Notes: generated by a model not told the origin, from the sequence alone. DNA of 64,000 nucleotides from Pseudomonas sp. (GCF_030690725.1 NZ_JAUYGD010000036.1:44247-108246); one strand, 5' to 3'; positions 10,922 through 24,019 are shown, numbered from the stretch's first letter. Translations and numbers: made by a program.

Positions 10922-11596
10922 ATGCAGTACACACTCACACGAATCGATCCCGACGCGGCCAATGCCCAGTACCCGATTGGCGAGCGGGAGACCGTCGCTG
11001 ACCCGCTCGCCGGTCAGGTGCACCGCAACATCTATATGGGCAAGTTGCACGAGGTGCTCAACGACTCGGTCAACTGGGGCCGCAAGAACTCGCTGTGGCC
11101 CTACAACTTCGGCCTGTCCTGCTGCTACGTGGAGATGACCACGGCCTTCACCGCCCCGCATGACATCGCCCGCTTCGGCGCCGAAGTGATCCGCGCCTCG
11201 CCGCGCCAGGCGGACTTCATGGTCATTGCCGGCACCTGCTTCATCAAGATGGCGCCGATCATCCAGCGCCTCTACGAGCAGATGCTCGAGCCAAAATGGG
11301 TGATATCCATGGGCTCCTGCGCCAACTCCGGCGGCATGTACGACATCTATTCGGTGGTCCAGGGGGTCGACAAGTTTCTCCCGGTGGATGTCTATGTGCC
11401 CGGCTGCCCGCCACGGCCCGAGGCGTTTCTGCAAGGTCTGATGCTGTTGCAGGAGTCCATTGGCCAGGAGCGCCGGCCGCTATCCTGGGTGGTCGGCGAC
11501 CAGGGCATCTACCGCGCCGACATGCCCTCGCAACGCGAGCAACGACGCGCCGAACGCATTCAAGTGACCCACCTGCGCAGCCCTGACGAGGTCTGA
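10922..11596 (+). CDS. nuoB: NADH-quinone oxidoreductase subunit B
   Basis: NuoB carries cluster N2, the last iron-sulfur centre before quinone. The 224-residue product shows the N2 cysteine pattern: the tandem pair in LSCCYVEM (near residue 63), a third cysteine in [11 protein letters not shown] (near 129), and [12 protein letters not shown] (near 159). It also has the GTCFIKMAP strand. The gene follows nuoA by nine bases. Downstream, the operon is interrupted by a 204-bp repetitive element before nuoCD. Confidence 0.98.
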   Translation: MQYTLTRIDPDAANAQYPIGERETVADPLAGQVHRNIYMGKLHEVLNDSVNWGRKNSLWPYNFGLSCCYVEMTTAFTAPHDIARFGAEVIRASPRQADFMVIAGTCFIKMAPIIQRLYEQMLEPKWVISMGSCANSGGMYDIYSVVQGVDKFLPVDVYVPGCPPRPEAFLQGLMLLQESIGQERRPLSWVVGDQGIYRADMPSQREQRRAERIQVTHLRSPDEV

Positions 11597-11610
11597 ATCG
11601 AGTTTTACGC

Positions 11611-11814
11611 TAGCAGGCCGTTGAAAAACGTAGGCGAGGCAGGCAAGACAAGGCAAAAACGGCCGCAACGTAGCGCAGCGGAGTAACAGCCGAAGGCTGG
11701 CCCGCAGGGCGAGCGAAGCGAGTCAAAAGCGGAGTTTACATGCTGTAAATGAGCATTTTGAGGCCGTTTTTAACGCGGTATTGCCAACGTAGGTAGTTTT
11801 TCAACAGCCTGCTA
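11611..11814. mobile_element. MITE-like fold-back element between nuoB and nuoCD
   Basis: This 204-bp unit is bounded by near-perfect terminal inverted repeats, TAGCAGGCCGTTGAAAAAC at the left and the complement of TAGCAGGCTGTTGAAAAAC at the right. Subterminal arms (CAAAAACGGCC / GGCCGTTTTT) let much of it fold back. It encodes no transposase. A core of about 55 bp (from GCAGCGGAGTAACAGCCG to GCGAGCGAAGCGAGTC) recurs in the element after norW (around 29952-29998). The right end lies 18 bp before the nuoCD start, so it abuts that gene's translation-initiation region. No target-site duplication is certain. Confidence 0.8.
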
Positions 11815-11832
11815 ACGGACAGCGAGCGAACC

Positions 11833-13614
11833 ATGACTGCATCAAGCGCCCAGCACACAGCCTCGCAACCGCTTGCCACGCCTGACGTGGTCGTCGAGTT
11901 GCAGGCGCGTTTCGGCGCCGGCAACCTGACCGTGCAAGACACCCGCACCGGTATGCCGGTGCTCTGGGTCGAGCGCGACCTGCTGCTGGAGGTGCTGAAC
12001 TACCTGCGTCAGTTGCCCAAGCCCTACGTCATGCTCTACGACCTCAGCGCCATGGACGAGCGCCTGCGCACCCAGCGCCGCGGGCTGCCGACTGCGGACT
12101 TCAGCGTGTTCTATCACCTGCTGTCGATCGAGCGCAACAGCGACATCATGCTCAAGGTCGCCCTGCAGGAAAGCGACCTCAGCCTGCCTAGCGCCACGCG
12201 CATCTGGGCCAACGCCAACTGGTACGAGCGGGAAGTCTGGGACCTGTTCGGCATCCGCTTCGACGGCCACCCGCACCTGACCCGGATCATGATGCCGCCA
12301 ACCTGGGAGGGGCATCCCCTGCGCAAGGACTATCCGGCGCGCGCCACCGAGTTCGACCCCTACAGCCTGTCCGCCGCCAAGCAGGACCTGGAGCAGGAAG
12401 CCCTGCGCTTCAAGCCGGAAGACTGGGGCATGCAACGCCACAGCGAGTACGAGGACTTCATGTTCCTCAACCTCGGCCCCAACCACCCCTCCGCCCACGG
12501 CGCCTTTCGCATCATCCTGCAACTGGACGGCGAGGAAATCGTCGATTGCGTGCCGGAGATCGGCTACCACCACCGCGGCGCCGAGAAGATGGCCGAGCGC
12601 CAGAGCTGGCACAGCTTCATTCCCTACACCGACCGAATCGACTACCTCGGCGGGGTGATGAACAACCTGCCCTATGTGCTGGCGGTGGAGAAGCTCGCTG
12701 GGATCAAGGTGCCGGACCGGGTCGACTTCATCCGCGTGATGCTCGCCGAGTTCTTCCGCATCAGCAGCCACCTGCTGTTCCTCGGCACCTATATCCAGGA
12801 CGTCGGCGCCATGACCCCGGTGTTCTTCACCTTCACCGATCGCCAGCGCGCCTACCGGGTGATCGAGGCCATCACCGGCTTTCGCATGCACCCGGCCTGG
12901 TACCGCATCGGCGGCGTCGCCCATGACCTACCGCGCGGCTGGGACACGCTGGTGCAGGAGTTCGTCACCTGGCTGCCCAAACGCCTCGACGAGTACGAAA
13001 AAGCCGCCCTGCAGAACAGTATCTTGCGCGGTCGCACCATCGGCGTGGCCGCCTACAACAGCGCTCAGGCGCTGGAATGGGGCGTCACCGGTTCGGGCCT
13101 GCGCGCCACCGGGCTGGACTTCGATCTGCGCAAGGCGCGGCCCTACTCCGGCTACCATCACTTCGAATTCGAAATCCCCCTGACGGTCAATGGCGATGCC
13201 TACGACCGCTGCACCATCCGCGTCGAGGAGATGCGCCAGAGCCTGCGGATCATCGAGCAGTGCCTGCGCAACATGCCGGCCGGGGCGTACAAGGCCGATC
13301 ACCCGCTGACCACGCCGCCGCCGAAGGAGCGCACCCTGCAGCACATCGAAACCCTGATCACCCACTTTCTCCAGGTGTCCTGGGGCCCGGTAATGCCGGC
13401 CAATGAATCCCTGCAGATGATCGAGGCGACCAAGGGCATCAACAGCTACTACCTGACCAGCGACGGCGGCACCATGAGTTACCGCACGCGCATCCGCACC
13501 CCGAGCTTCCCGCACCTGCAGCAGATCCCCGTGGTGATCAAAGGCAGCATGGTCGCCGACCTGATCGCCTACCTGGGCAGTATCGATTTCGTCATGGCCG
13601 ACGTGGACCGCTGA
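11833..13614 (+). CDS. nuoCD: NADH-quinone oxidoreductase fused subunit C/D
   Basis: This is a 593-residue fusion of the 30-kDa (NuoC, residues ~1-190) and 49-kDa (NuoD, ~200-593) subunits, as found in many gammaproteobacteria. The C domain contains the NuoC signature around [22 protein letters not shown]. The D domain has [13 protein letters not shown], which lines the quinone cavity, and [14 protein letters not shown]. The C-terminus ([14 protein letters not shown]) matches the family end. The ribosome binding site is weak and lies just after the upstream element. nuoE begins one base after the stop. Confidence 0.97.
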   Translation: MTASSAQHTASQPLATPDVVVELQARFGAGNLTVQDTRTGMPVLWVERDLLLEVLNYLRQLPKPYVMLYDLSAMDERLRTQRRGLPTADFSVFYHLLSIERNSDIMLKVALQESDLSLPSATRIWANANWYEREVWDLFGIRFDGHPHLTRIMMPPTWEGHPLRKDYPARATEFDPYSLSAAKQDLEQEALRFKPEDWGMQRHSEYEDFMFLNLGPNHPSAHGAFRIILQLDGEEIVDCVPEIGYHHRGAEKMAERQSWHSFIPYTDRIDYLGGVMNNLPYVLAVEKLAGIKVPDRVDFIRVMLAEFFRISSHLLFLGTYIQDVGAMTPVFFTFTDRQRAYRVIEAITGFRMHPAWYRIGGVAHDLPRGWDTLVQEFVTWLPKRLDEYEKAALQNSILRGRTIGVAAYNSAQALEWGVTGSGLRATGLDFDLRKARPYSGYHHFEFEIPLTVNGDAYDRCTIRVEEMRQSLRIIEQCLRNMPAGAYKADHPLTTPPPKERTLQHIETLITHFLQVSWGPVMPANESLQMIEATKGINSYYLTSDGGTMSYRTRIRTPSFPHLQQIPVVIKGSMVADLIAYLGSIDFVMADVDR

Positions 13615-13615
13615 T

Positions 13616-14113
13616 ATGACCGACTCGCTGATCCAAACCGACCGTTTTGCCCTGAGCGCCAGCGAACGCCTGGCCATCGAGCACGAACTCGCGCATTACG
13701 AGGACCCGCGCGCGGCCTCCATCGAGGCGTTGAAGATCGTGCAGAAGGCCCGCGGCTGGGTGCCGGACGGCGCTATCCCGGCCATAGGCGAGCTGCTCGG
13801 CATCCCGGCCAGCGACGTGGAAGGCGTGGCCACCTTCTACAGTCTGATTTTCCGCCAGCCGGTGGGCCGCCACATCATCCTGCTGTGCGACAGCATGGTC
13901 TGCTATCTCCAGGGCCATGAGGCGATCCAGGTCGCGCTGCAGCAACGGCTTGGCATCGGCCTGGGCGAAACCAGCAGCGACGGCCGCTTCACCCTGCTGC
14001 CGGTGTGCTGCCTGGGCAACTGCGACAAGGCGCCGACCCTGATGATCGACGACGACACCTACAGCCACCTGGATGCCGCCAGCCTCGCCGAACTGCTGGA
14101 GCGCTACCCATGA
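13616..14113 (+). CDS. nuoE: NADH-quinone oxidoreductase subunit E
   Basis: NuoE is a 165-residue peripheral-arm subunit that binds the off-path [2Fe-2S] cluster N1a. The four ligands appear as CDSMVC (near residues 93-98) and CCLGNC (near 130-135), within a thioredoxin-like fold. The N-terminal helical part contains [14 protein letters not shown]. The ATG follows the nuoCD stop by one base, and the stop overlaps the nuoF start, consistent with stoichiometric co-translation. Confidence 0.97.
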   Translation: MTDSLIQTDRFALSASERLAIEHELAHYEDPRAASIEALKIVQKARGWVPDGAIPAIGELLGIPASDVEGVATFYSLIFRQPVGRHIILLCDSMVCYLQGHEAIQVALQQRLGIGLGETSSDGRFTLLPVCCLGNCDKAPTLMIDDDTYSHLDAASLAELLERYP

Positions 14114-15471
14114 GTTGCGTCTCCTTGAGTACCGCCAACCACAGCCCGCGCAGCGCCGAAAGCCAGCCGCTGACCTGGCGCCTGCGCGACGACGGCGAAC
14201 CGGTCTGGTTCGACGAATACGTTCGCCAGGACGGTTATGCCGCCGCGCGCAAGGCCCTCGCCCAGTTCAGCCCGGAGCAGATCACCCAGCAGGTCAAGGA
14301 CAGCGGCCTCAAGGGCCGTGGCGGCGCCGGCTTCCCCACCGGGGTGAAGTGGGGGCTGATGCCCCAGGACGAAACCCAGAACAAACGCTACCTGCTGTGC
14401 AACGCCGACGAGATGGAGCCCAACACCTACAAGGACCGCCTGCTGATGGAGCAGCTGCCGCACCTGCTGATCGAGGGCATGCTGATCAGCGCCTACGCGC
14501 TCAAGGCCTATCGCGGCTATATCTTCCTGCGCGGCGAATACATCGACTGCGCGCGGCACCTCAAGCGAGCCATCGCCGAGGCCGAGGCGGCCGGCCTGCT
14601 CGGCCACAATATCCTCGGCAGCGGCTTCGACCTCGAGCTGCTGGTGCACAGCGGCGCCGGTCGCTACATCTGCGGCGAAGAAACCGCACTGATCAACTCG
14701 CTGGAGGGGCGCCGGGCCAACCCGCGGGCCAAGCCGCCCTTCCCCGCCGTCGTCGGCGTATGGGGCAAGCCGACCTGCGTCAACAACGTCGAGACCCTGT
14801 GCAACGTGCCGGCGATCATCGGCAACGGCGTCGACTGGTACAAGGCCCTGGCCCGCCCCGGCAGCGAAGACATGGGCAGCAAACTGCTGGGTTTCTCCGG
14901 CAAGGTCAAGCACCCCGGGCTGTGGGAGTTACCGTTCGGCATCCCGGCCCGCGAGCTGTTCGAGGACTACGCCGGCGGCATGCGCGACGGCTATCGGCTG
15001 AAAGCCTGGCAGCCGGGCGGCGCCGGCACCGGTTTCCTGCTGCCCGAGCACCTCGACGCCCCCCTGTGCAGCACCGGCATCGCCAAAGTCGGCACGCGCC
15101 TGGGCACCGGCCTGGCCATGGCAGTGGACGACGGCGTCGACATGGTCGGCCTGCTACGCAATATGGAGATGTTCTTCGCCCGCGAGTCCTGCGGTTTCTG
15201 CACCCCCTGCCGCGATGGCCTGCCCTGGAGCGTCAAGCTGCTCGACGCGCTGCAACGTGGCCAGGGCCAACCCGGCGATATCGACATCCTCGAGCAACTG
15301 TGCAGCTTCCTCGGCCCGGGCAAGACCTTCTGTGCCCATGCCCCCGGCGCCGTCGAACCGCTGGCCAGCGCGCTCAAGTATTTCCGCAACGAATTCGAAG
15401 CGGGGATCACGGGAAAATCCGCCGCCCCGCCAACGCAGACGCCCCTGGTGAGTCAGGCCAGTGGGGCATGA
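14110..15471 (+). CDS. nuoF: NADH-quinone oxidoreductase subunit F
   Basis: NuoF is the NADH-oxidising subunit with FMN and the N3 [4Fe-4S] cluster. The 453-residue product shows the glycine-rich nucleotide/FMN loop [14 protein letters not shown] (near residue 67), the second glycine-rich element [14 protein letters not shown], and the N3 cysteines in [12 protein letters not shown] (near 360) with a fourth in [10 protein letters not shown] 14110 overlaps the nuoE stop by four bases and agrees with the family length, whereas the longer frame upstream runs back into nuoE. Confidence 0.97.
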   Translation: MSCVSLSTANHSPRSAESQPLTWRLRDDGEPVWFDEYVRQDGYAAARKALAQFSPEQITQQVKDSGLKGRGGAGFPTGVKWGLMPQDETQNKRYLLCNADEMEPNTYKDRLLMEQLPHLLIEGMLISAYALKAYRGYIFLRGEYIDCARHLKRAIAEAEAAGLLGHNILGSGFDLELLVHSGAGRYICGEETALINSLEGRRANPRAKPPFPAVVGVWGKPTCVNNVETLCNVPAIIGNGVDWYKALARPGSEDMGSKLLGFSGKVKHPGLWELPFGIPARELFEDYAGGMRDGYRLKAWQPGGAGTGFLLPEHLDAPLCSTGIAKVGTRLGTGLAMAVDDGVDMVGLLRNMEMFFARESCGFCTPCRDGLPWSVKLLDALQRGQGQPGDIDILEQLCSFLGPGKTFCAHAPGAVEPLASALKYFRNEFEAGITGKSAAPPTQTPLVSQASGA

Positions 15472-15520
15472 ATGATGACCTTAGCCCGCCCGCATCCATG
15501 GGCATACGAAGACTGAAGAC

Positions 15521-18250
15521 ATGGCCACTATTCACGTAGACGGCAAGGCGTTCGAAGTCGATGGCGCAGATAACCTGCTCAAGGCCTGCCTGTCGCTGGG
15601 CCTGGATATTCCCTACTTCTGCTGGCACCCGGCGCTCGGCAGCGTGGGCGCCTGCCGGCAATGCGCGGTCAAGCAGTTCAGCGACGAGAACGACACGCGT
15701 GGGCGCCTGGTGATGTCCTGCATGACCCCGGCCAGCAACAACAGCTGGATTTCCATCGACGACGAGGAAGCCCGGCAGTTCCGCGCCAGCGTGGTCGAGT
15801 GGCTGATGACCAACCACCCGCATGACTGTCCGGTGTGCGAGGAAGGCGGCCACTGCCACCTGCAGGACATGACGGTAATGAGCGGGCACAACCGCCGGCG
15901 TTACCGCTTCAGCAAACGCACCCACCAGAACCAGGATCTGGGCCCCTTCATCGGCCACGAGATGAACCGCTGCATCGCCTGCTACCGCTGCGTGCGCTAC
16001 TACCAGGACTACGCCGGCGGCAGCGACCTGGGCGTGTATGGCGCCCATGAAAACCTGTACTTCGGCCGCGTACAGGACGGTGTGCTGGAAAGCGAATTCT
16101 CCGGCAACCTCACCGAGGTCTGCCCGACCGGGGTGTTCACCGACAAGACCCACTCGGCGCGCTACAACCGCAAGTGGGACATGCAGTTCGCCCCGAGCAT
16201 CTGCCACGGCTGTTCGCTCGGCTGCAACATCAGCCCCGGCGAGCGCTACGGCGAGATCCGGCGCATCGAGAACCGCTTCAACGGCGCGGTGAACCAGTAT
16301 TTCCTCTGCGATCGCGGGCGCTTCGGCTATGGCCACGTCAATCGCGCAGACCGCCCGCGCCAGCCGATGATGATGCTGAGCAAGATGAAGATGGGCCTCG
16401 ACTCGGCCCTCGACCAGGCGGCGGCGTTACTCAGACCGCGCAAGGTGATCGGCATCGGCTCGCCCCGCGCCAGTCTGGAGAGCAACTTCGCCCTGCGCGA
16501 GCTGGTCGGCGACGACAACTACTATTGCGGCATCGCCGCCGCAGAGCTGGAAAACCTGGTACTGATCCGCGATCTGCTGCTGAACGGGCCGCTGCCGGTA
16601 GCGACCCTGCGCGAGGTGGAAAGCCACGATGCGCTGTTCATCCTCGGCGAAGACCTGACCCAGACCGCCGCCCGCCTGGCGCTGGCCCTGCGCCAGGCGG
16701 TGAAAGGCAAGGCGACCGCCATGGCCGCCGCGCTGAACATCGCGCCATGGCACAACGCCGCCGTGCACAACGTTGGCCAGCATGCGTTGAACCCACTGTT
16801 TATCGCCAGCGCCACAGCCACCCGCCTGGATGACATCGCCGCCGAGTGCGTGCATGCCGCCCCGGTCGACCTGGCGCGCCTGGGCTGCGCCGTGGCCCAC
16901 GCCATCGACCCGAACGCGCCAGCGGTGCACGGCATGCCAGGCGACGCCGCCGAACTGGCGCAGCGCATCGCCGCGACCCTGCTCGAAGCCGAACGCCCGC
17001 TGCTGGTCTGCGGTACCTCCCTGAGCTGTACGGCGCTGATCGAGGCGGCCGCGAATATCGCCAGCGCCTTGCACAACCGTGGGAAAAACGCCTCCATCAG
17101 CCCGGTAGTGGCGGAAGCCAACAGCATGGGCCTGGCACTGCTACTCGACGAACGGTTCGGCGAACAGTCGCTGGACGCCGCCTTGCAGGCCCTGAGCAGC
17201 GCTCAGGCCGATGCCGTGGTGGTGCTGGAAAACGACCTCTACCGCCGTGCCGACAGCGCCACAGTCGATGCCGCGCTGCAGGCCGCCAAGCTGGTGATAG
17301 TCGTCGACCATCAACACACGACCACCAGCGCCAAAGCGCACCTGCTGCTGCCCGCGGCCAGCTTTACCGAAGCCGACGGCACCCTGGTCAGCCAGGAAGG
17401 CCGCGCCCAGCGCTTTTTCCAGGTCTTCGACCCTGCCTACTACGACGCCGACAACCTGGTGCGCGAGAGCTGGCGCTGGCTGCATGCGCTGCACAGCACC
17501 CTGCTCGGCAAGCCGGTCGACTGGACCCAACTGGATGAAGTCACCGCCGCCTGCGCGGCCAGCAACCCTCTATTGGCTCGAATCGGCGAAGCCGCGCCGA
17601 ATGCCGCGTTCCGCATCAAGGGCCTCAAGCTGGCGCGCGAACCCCTGCGCTACAGCGGCCGCACCGCCATGCGCGCCAATATCAGCGTGCATGAGCCACG
17701 CCAGCCGCAGGATCAGGACTCGGCCCTGGCCTTCTCTATGGAAGGTTATTCCGGCAGCCAGGAACGGCGCCAGCAGATTCCCTTCGCCTGGGCGCCGGGC
17801 TGGAACTCGCCGCAGGCGTGGAACAAGTTCCAGGATGAAGTCGGCGGCCATCTGCGCGCCGGCGATCCGGGTGTGCGCCTGATCGAAGCCAAAGGCACGG
17901 CCTTGCCCTGGTTCGGCGTGCCCGCCGCATTCGAGCCGGCGCCGGGCACCTGGCAGGCCGTGCCCATGCATCACCTGTTCGGCAGCGAAGAAACTTCCGC
18001 CCGCGCCGCGCCGCTGCAGCAGCGTATCCCGCCGCCCTATGTGGCGATGGGCGGAGTCGATGCCGAGCGCCTCGGGCTTGGCGAGGGTGCGCCAGTGGCG
18101 CTGACCATCGACGGTCAGGTGTTGCGTTTGCCGTTGCGCGTGTGTGACGAACTGGCCAGCGGCCTGATCGGCCTGCCGGTCGGCTTGCCCGGGATCCCGG
18201 CGGTTATCGCCGGCGCCATGGTCACCGTGCTGCAGAAGGTGGCGCCATGA
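15521..18250 (+). CDS. nuoG: NADH-quinone oxidoreductase subunit G
   Basis: NuoG is the largest peripheral subunit (909 residues) and carries most of the iron-sulfur wire. Visible clusters are the N1b [2Fe-2S] region ([17 protein letters not shown]), the N5 segment with histidine and cysteines ([16 protein letters not shown]), N4 ([16 protein letters not shown]), and N7 ([10 protein letters not shown], near residue 228). The C-terminal two-thirds is the molybdopterin-oxidoreductase-like fold, without molybdenum in complex I. The 49-bp gap after nuoF is the widest in the operon apart from the element. The stop overlaps nuoH by four bases. Confidence 0.97.
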   Translation: MATIHVDGKAFEVDGADNLLKACLSLGLDIPYFCWHPALGSVGACRQCAVKQFSDENDTRGRLVMSCMTPASNNSWISIDDEEARQFRASVVEWLMTNHPHDCPVCEEGGHCHLQDMTVMSGHNRRRYRFSKRTHQNQDLGPFIGHEMNRCIACYRCVRYYQDYAGGSDLGVYGAHENLYFGRVQDGVLESEFSGNLTEVCPTGVFTDKTHSARYNRKWDMQFAPSICHGCSLGCNISPGERYGEIRRIENRFNGAVNQYFLCDRGRFGYGHVNRADRPRQPMMMLSKMKMGLDSALDQAAALLRPRKVIGIGSPRASLESNFALRELVGDDNYYCGIAAAELENLVLIRDLLLNGPLPVATLREVESHDALFILGEDLTQTAARLALALRQAVKGKATAMAAALNIAPWHNAAVHNVGQHALNPLFIASATATRLDDIAAECVHAAPVDLARLGCAVAHAIDPNAPAVHGMPGDAAELAQRIAATLLEAERPLLVCGTSLSCTALIEAAANIASALHNRGKNASISPVVAEANSMGLALLLDERFGEQSLDAALQALSSAQADAVVVLENDLYRRADSATVDAALQAAKLVIVVDHQHTTTSAKAHLLLPAASFTEADGTLVSQEGRAQRFFQVFDPAYYDADNLVRESWRWLHALHSTLLGKPVDWTQLDEVTAACAASNPLLARIGEAAPNAAFRIKGLKLAREPLRYSGRTAMRANISVHEPRQPQDQDSALAFSMEGYSGSQERRQQIPFAWAPGWNSPQAWNKFQDEVGGHLRAGDPGVRLIEAKGTALPWFGVPAAFEPAPGTWQAVPMHHLFGSEETSARAAPLQQRIPPPYVAMGGVDAERLGLGEGAPVALTIDGQVLRLPLRVCDELASGLIGLPVGLPGIPAVIAGAMVTVLQKVAP

Positions 18251-19227
18251 GCTGGTTGACCCCCGACCTGCAGGCGATCCTGCTCGCGGTACTCAAGGCC
18301 GTGGTGATTCTGCTCAGCGTGGTGATTCTCGGCGCCCTGCTCAGCTGGGTCGAACGCCGCCTGCTCGGTCTCTGGCAGGATCGCTACGGGCCCAACCGGG
18401 TTGGCCCCTTCGGCATGTTCCAGATCGCTGCCGACATGCTCAAGATGTTCTTCAAGGAAGACTGGACGCCCCCGTTCGCCGACCGCTTGATCTTCACCCT
18501 GGCGCCGGTTATGGCCATGAGCGCGCTGCTGATCGCCTTCGTGGTGGTGCCGATCACCCCGACCTGGGGCGTGGCCGACCTCAATATCGGCCTGCTGTTC
18601 TTCTTCGCCATGGCCGGGCTGTCGGTGTATGCGGTGCTGTTCGCCGGTTGGGCCAGCAACAACAAGTTCGCCCTGCTCGGCAGCCTGCGCGCCTCGGCGC
18701 AGACGCTGTCCTACGAAGTGTTCATGGGTCTGGCCTTGATGGGCGTGGTGGCCCAGGCTGGTTCGTTCAACCTGCGCGACATCGTCGACTACCAGCACCA
18801 GCACCTGTGGTTCATCATTCCGCAATTTCTCGGTTTCTGTACCTTCTTCATCGCCGGTGTGGCGGTCACCCACCGCCACCCGTTCGACCAGCCGGAAGCC
18901 GAACAGGAACTGGCCGACGGCTACCACATCGAATACGCCGGGATGAAATGGGGCATGTTCTTCGTCGGCGAATACATCGGCATCGTGCTGATCTCGGCGC
19001 TGCTGGTGACCCTGTTCTTCGGCGGCTGGCACGGCCCGCTACTGCCACCGTTCCTCTGGTTCGCCCTGAAAACCGGTTTCTTCATCATGGTCTTCATCCT
19101 GCTGCGCGCCTCCATCCCGCGGCCGCGCTACGACCAGGTGATGACTTTCAGCTGGGTCTTCTGCCTGCCGCTGACCCTGCTCAACCTGCTAGTGACCGGC
19201 GCCCTGGTGCTGGCCGCCGCCGACTAG
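18247..19227 (+). CDS. nuoH: NADH-quinone oxidoreductase subunit H
   Basis: NuoH is a membrane subunit with eight or more helices that forms part of the quinone chamber and the E-channel. The 326-residue product contains the loop [21 protein letters not shown] near residue 36, and the acidic quinone-site loop [19 protein letters not shown] near 205. The start overlaps the nuoG stop by four bases. A GGAGAA ribosome binding site precedes nuoI 11 bases downstream. Confidence 0.97.
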   Translation: MSWLTPDLQAILLAVLKAVVILLSVVILGALLSWVERRLLGLWQDRYGPNRVGPFGMFQIAADMLKMFFKEDWTPPFADRLIFTLAPVMAMSALLIAFVVVPITPTWGVADLNIGLLFFFAMAGLSVYAVLFAGWASNNKFALLGSLRASAQTLSYEVFMGLALMGVVAQAGSFNLRDIVDYQHQHLWFIIPQFLGFCTFFIAGVAVTHRHPFDQPEAEQELADGYHIEYAGMKWGMFFVGEYIGIVLISALLVTLFFGGWHGPLLPPFLWFALKTGFFIMVFILLRASIPRPRYDQVMTFSWVFCLPLTLLNLLVTGALVLAAAD

Positions 19228-19238
19228 GGAGAACCGGT

Positions 19239-19787
<549 letters not shown>

Positions 19788-19803
19788 CGCCGAGGAGTCG
19801 CTG

Positions 19804-20304
19804 ATGGAGTTCGCCTTCTATTTCGCATCGGGTATCGCGGTGCTGGCCACCCTGCGGGTGATCACCAATCGCAACCCGATGCACGCCCTGCTCTACCTGA
19901 TCATCTCGCTGCTGGCGGTGGCGATGTGTTTCTTCGCCCTCGGCGCGCCCTTCGCCGGCGCCCTGGAGGTCATCGTCTATGCCGGGGCGATCATGGTGCT
20001 GTTCGTCTTCGTGGTGATGATGCTCAACCTCGGCCCGGCGGCCATCGACCAGGAGCGCCGCTGGCTGACCCCGGGCATCTGGCTGGGGCCGGCGCTGCTG
20101 GCACTGTTGCTGCTCGGCGAGCTGCTCTACGTGCTGTTCGACACGCCCAGCGGCGCCGTGCTGGGCACCCAGGTGGTGGAGGCCAAGGCGGTCGGCATCA
20201 GCCTGTTCGGCCCCTATCTGCTGGTGGTCGAACTGGCGTCGCTGCTGTTGCTGGCGGCGCTGGTCGTCGCCTTTCACCTGGGCCGCTATGAGGCGAAATC
20301 ATGA
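19804..20304 (+). CDS. nuoJ: NADH-quinone oxidoreductase subunit J
   Basis: NuoJ is a five-helix membrane subunit next to NuoK. The 166-residue product has the conserved third-helix segment [23 protein letters not shown], where a pi-bulge is important for coupling. A GAGGAG ribosome binding site lies directly upstream. The stop overlaps the nuoK ATG by four bases. Confidence 0.96.
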   Translation: MEFAFYFASGIAVLATLRVITNRNPMHALLYLIISLLAVAMCFFALGAPFAGALEVIVYAGAIMVLFVFVVMMLNLGPAAIDQERRWLTPGIWLGPALLALLLLGELLYVLFDTPSGAVLGTQVVEAKAVGISLFGPYLLVVELASLLLLAALVVAFHLGRYEAKS

Positions 20305-20612
20305 TCGCGTCGATCCCGCTGGAACATGGCCTGGCCCTGGCCGGCGTGCTGTTCTGCCTGGGCCTGGTCGGCCTGATGGTGCGGCGCAACATCCTCTTCG
20401 TGCTGATGAGCCTGGAAATCATGATGAACGCCGCCGGCCTGGCCTTTATCGTCGCAGGCAGTCGCTGGGCCCAGGCCGATGGCCAGGTGATGTTCATCCT
20501 GGTGATCACCCTGGCGGCCGCCGAGGCGGCCGTCGGTCTGGCCCTGCTATTGCAGCTGTACCGCCGTTTTCACACCCTGGACATCGACGCTGCCAGTGAG
20601 ATGCACGGATGA
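20301..20612 (+). CDS. nuoK: NADH-quinone oxidoreductase subunit K
   Basis: NuoK is a 103-residue, three-helix MrpC-like antiporter-type subunit. The two membrane glutamates essential for proton pumping are visible in [15 protein letters not shown] (near residue 36) and [19 protein letters not shown] (near 72). The gene is overlapped at both ends by nuoJ and nuoL, which indicates tight translational coupling. Confidence 0.96.
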   Translation: MIASIPLEHGLALAGVLFCLGLVGLMVRRNILFVLMSLEIMMNAAGLAFIVAGSRWAQADGQVMFILVITLAAAEAAVGLALLLQLYRRFHTLDIDAASEMHG

Positions 20613-22456
20613 ACCTTCTCTACCTGACGCTGCTACTGCCCTTGTTGGGTTTCTGCCTGCTGGCCTTCTCCCGTGGGCGCTTTACCGAACAGCTGACGGC
20701 GCTGATCGGCGTCGGTTCGGTGGGCCTCGCCGCCCTGGTCAGTCTGTTTGCCGGCTGGCAATTTCTCACTGCCCCGCCAGCCGACGGCGTGTATGTGCAG
20801 GTGCTCTGGCAGTGGCTGGCGGTGGATGGCTTTACCCCGAGCGTCGCCCTGCACCTGGATGGCTTGTCGCTGACCATGCTCGGGGTGGTCACTGGCGTGG
20901 GTTTTCTGATCCACCTGTTCGCCTCCTGGTACATGCGCGGCGAGGAAGGCTATTCGCGGTTCTTCGCCTACATGAACCTGTTTATCGCCAGCATGCTGCT
21001 GCTGGTGCTCGGCGATAACCTGCTGCTGCTGTATTTCGGCTGGGAGGGTGTCGGCCTGTGCAGCTACCTGCTGATCGGCTTCTACTACCGCAACCCGGCC
21101 AACGGCGGCGCGGCGCTCAAGGCGTTTATCGTCACCCGCATCGGCGATGTGTTCATGGCCCTCGGCCTGTTCGTGCTGTTCCATGCCTTCGGCACCCTGA
21201 ATATCCAGGACATGCTGGCGCTGGCGCCGCAGAAATTCGCCAGTGGCGATCCGCTGCTGACCACCGCGACCCTGCTGCTGCTCGGCGGCGCGGTGGGCAA
21301 GTCGGCGCAACTGCCGCTGCAGACCTGGCTGGCCGACGCCATGGCCGGCCCGACCCCGGTCTCCGCGCTGATCCACGCGGCGACCATGGTCACCGCCGGG
21401 GTCTACCTGATCGCCCGTTGCCACGCGCTGTTCAGCCTGACGCCCCTGACCCTGGGCCTGGTCGGCCTGGTCGGCGGCGTGACCCTGCTGCTGGCCGGTT
21501 GCGCCGCCCTGGTACAGACCGACATCAAGCGCATCCTCGCCTACTCGACCATGAGCCAGATCGGCTACATGTTCCTCGCCCTCGGCGTCGGCGCCTGGCA
21601 GGCGGCGATCTTCCACCTGATGACCCATGCCTTCTTCAAGGCCCTGCTGTTCCTCACCGCCGGAGCGGTAATAGTCGCCTGCCACCACGAGCAGAACATC
21701 TTCAAGATGGGCGGGCTGCGCAAACCGCTGCCGCTGGCCTACCTGTGCTTCCTGGTCGGCGGCTCGGCACTGGCCGCCCTGCCCCTGGTCACGGCCGGTT
21801 TCTACTCCAAGGATGAAATCCTCTGGGAAGCCCTGGCCAGTGGTAACCAGCCGCTGTTGCTGGCCGGGTTGGTCGGCGCGGTACTGACCTCGCTGTACAG
21901 CTTCCGCCTGATCTTCATCGTCTTTCACGGCCCGCAACAGAGCGAGGCCCATGCGGGCAAGGGCGTCGCCTACTGGCTGCCACTGACGCTGTTGATGCTG
22001 CTCTCGACCTTCGTCGGCGCGCTGATCGAGCCACCCCTGGCCGGGGTGCTGCCAGACAGCGTCGGGCATGCCGGGGGCGCAGGCAAACACAGTCTGGAGC
22101 TGTTCTCCGGCTTTATCGCGGTGCTTGGCATTGCTGCTGCCGCGGCCCTGTTTCTCGGCCAGCGCGAGCTGGTCAGGCGTCTGGCCGCCAGTGCGCCGGG
22201 GCGCTTCTTCAGCGCCTGGTGGTTCGCCGCCTGGGGCTTCGACTGGCTCTACGACCGGCTGTTCGTCAAACCCTACCTGTGGCTGTGCCGGGTGCTGCGG
22301 CGCGATCCGTTCGACCGCAGCATCGGCCTGTTGCCGCGCCTGGCGCGGGTTCTGCACCTGCTGCTCAGCCGCAGCCAGACCGGCCAGTTGCGCTGGTATG
22401 CGCTAAGCCTGGCCGCTGGCACGGTGCTGCTGCTCGGCCTGTTGAAGGTGCTCTGA
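20609..22456 (+). CDS. nuoL: NADH-quinone oxidoreductase subunit L
   Basis: NuoL is the distal proton-pumping subunit, related to MrpA, with about 14 core helices and a long C-terminal lateral helix. The 615-residue protein has the helix-5 glutamate in [17 protein letters not shown], the lysine-bearing segment [35 protein letters not shown], and the discontinuous helix region [16 protein letters not shown]. All are typical of the proton_antipo_M family. The start overlaps nuoK by four bases. nuoM follows after 25 bases. Confidence 0.97.
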   Translation: MNLLYLTLLLPLLGFCLLAFSRGRFTEQLTALIGVGSVGLAALVSLFAGWQFLTAPPADGVYVQVLWQWLAVDGFTPSVALHLDGLSLTMLGVVTGVGFLIHLFASWYMRGEEGYSRFFAYMNLFIASMLLLVLGDNLLLLYFGWEGVGLCSYLLIGFYYRNPANGGAALKAFIVTRIGDVFMALGLFVLFHAFGTLNIQDMLALAPQKFASGDPLLTTATLLLLGGAVGKSAQLPLQTWLADAMAGPTPVSALIHAATMVTAGVYLIARCHALFSLTPLTLGLVGLVGGVTLLLAGCAALVQTDIKRILAYSTMSQIGYMFLALGVGAWQAAIFHLMTHAFFKALLFLTAGAVIVACHHEQNIFKMGGLRKPLPLAYLCFLVGGSALAALPLVTAGFYSKDEILWEALASGNQPLLLAGLVGAVLTSLYSFRLIFIVFHGPQQSEAHAGKGVAYWLPLTLLMLLSTFVGALIEPPLAGVLPDSVGHAGGAGKHSLELFSGFIAVLGIAAAAALFLGQRELVRRLAASAPGRFFSAWWFAAWGFDWLYDRLFVKPYLWLCRVLRRDPFDRSIGLLPRLARVLHLLLSRSQTGQLRWYALSLAAGTVLLLGLLKVL

Positions 22457-22481
22457 TCATGGAACCAAGGAGCGTGACCGC

Positions 22482-24014
22482 GTGATTCTGCCCTGGCTGG
22501 TCTTGATTCCCTTTATCGGCGGCCTGCTCTGCTGGCTGGCCGAGCGCCACAGCAGCACCCTGCCACGCTGGCTGGCGCTGCTGACCATGGGCCTGGTGCT
22601 GCTGATCAGCCTGTGGCTGTGGCAGCAGGGCGACTTTCAGTTGGCGCCCAGCGCCGGCAGCGAGCCGGCCTGGGCGCTGGAGTTCAAGTATCCGTGGATC
22701 GCACGCTTCGGCATCAGCCTGCACCTGGCGCTGGATGGCCTGTCGCTGCTGATGATCCTGCTCACCGGCCTGCTCGGGGTACTGTCGGTGCTCTGTTCCT
22801 GGCGGGAAATCCAGAAGCGGGTCGGTTTCTTCCACCTCAACCTGATGTGGATTCTCGGCGGCGTGATCGGCGTGTTCCTGGCCCTGGACCTGTTCCTGTT
22901 CTTCTTCTTCTGGGAAATGATGCTGGTGCCGATGTACTTCCTCATCGCCCTGTGGGGCCACAGCGCGGCGGACGGCAAGACCTCGCGGATCAACGCGGCG
23001 ACCAAGTTCTTCATCTACACCCAGGCCAGCGGCCTGATCATGCTGGTGGCGATTCTCGGCCTGGTATTCGCCAACTTCCACGGCAGCGGCGTGCTGACCT
23101 TCGACTACGCCCTGCTGCTGCAAGCCAAACTCGACCCGGCAGTCGAATACACCCTGATGCTCGGTTTCTTCATCGCCTTCGCCGTCAAGCTGCCGGTGGT
23201 GCCGCTGCATTCCTGGCTGCCGGATGCCCACGCCCAGGCACCGACCGCCGGCTCGGTGGACCTGGCCGGGATCCTGCTGAAGACCGCGGCCTACGGCCTG
23301 CTGCGCTTCGGCGTGCCGCTGTTCCCCAATGCCTCGGCCGAGTTCGCCCCGATCGCCATGGGCCTCGGCGTGCTGGGCATCGTCTACGGCGCCCTACTGG
23401 CCTTCGCCCAGACCGACATCAAGCGACTGATTGCCTACACCAGCGTGTCGCACATGGGCTTCGTGCTGATCGGTATCTATTCCGGCACGCAGCTGGCGCT
23501 GCAAGGCGTGGTGATCCAGATGCTCGCCCACGGCCTGTCTGCCGCGGCGCTGTTCATCCTCTGCGGCCAGCTCTACGAGCGCCTGCACACCCGCGACCTG
23601 CGCCTCATGGGCGGCCTGTGGGGGCGCCTGAATTACCTGCCGGGGGTGATGCTGTTCTTCGCTGCCGCCTCGCTGGGTTTGCCCGGTACCGGCAACTTCG
23701 TCGGCGAATTCCTGATCCTGCTCGGCACCTTCAAGGTCGCCCCGCTGATCACCGTGATCGCCACCGGCGGCCTGGTGCTGGCCTCGGTGTATTCGCTGAT
23801 CATGATCCAGCGCGCGTTCTATGGCCCGGCCAAAGCCGAAGGGCCACTGCAGGGGCTGGATGGCCGCGAGTTGAGCATGATGCTCGGCCTGATCGGCTTG
23901 TTGTTGCTGCTCGGGGTCTATCCGCAGCCGGTGCTGGACACCTCGGCGGCGAGCATGCACGGCGTCCAGCAATGGCTGGCCACGGCCTTCTCTCAACTGC
24001 TCTCGGCCCGGTAG
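22482..24014 (+). CDS. nuoM: NADH-quinone oxidoreductase subunit M (GTG start)
   Basis: NuoM is the middle MrpD-like proton-pumping subunit, 510 residues with 14 predicted helices. Key segments are [19 protein letters not shown] with the helix-5 glutamate, [37 protein letters not shown], and [14 protein letters not shown]. The start is GTG at 22482, preceded by AAGGAGCG. An ATG 23 bases upstream leads only to an eight-codon reading frame. nuoN follows five bases after the stop. Confidence 0.96.
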   Translation: MILPWLVLIPFIGGLLCWLAERHSSTLPRWLALLTMGLVLLISLWLWQQGDFQLAPSAGSEPAWALEFKYPWIARFGISLHLALDGLSLLMILLTGLLGVLSVLCSWREIQKRVGFFHLNLMWILGGVIGVFLALDLFLFFFFWEMMLVPMYFLIALWGHSAADGKTSRINAATKFFIYTQASGLIMLVAILGLVFANFHGSGVLTFDYALLLQAKLDPAVEYTLMLGFFIAFAVKLPVVPLHSWLPDAHAQAPTAGSVDLAGILLKTAAYGLLRFGVPLFPNASAEFAPIAMGLGVLGIVYGALLAFAQTDIKRLIAYTSVSHMGFVLIGIYSGTQLALQGVVIQMLAHGLSAAALFILCGQLYERLHTRDLRLMGGLWGRLNYLPGVMLFFAAASLGLPGTGNFVGEFLILLGTFKVAPLITVIATGGLVLASVYSLIMIQRAFYGPAKAEGPLQGLDGRELSMMLGLIGLLLLLGVYPQPVLDTSAASMHGVQQWLATAFSQLLSAR

Positions 24015-24019
24015 CGCAC

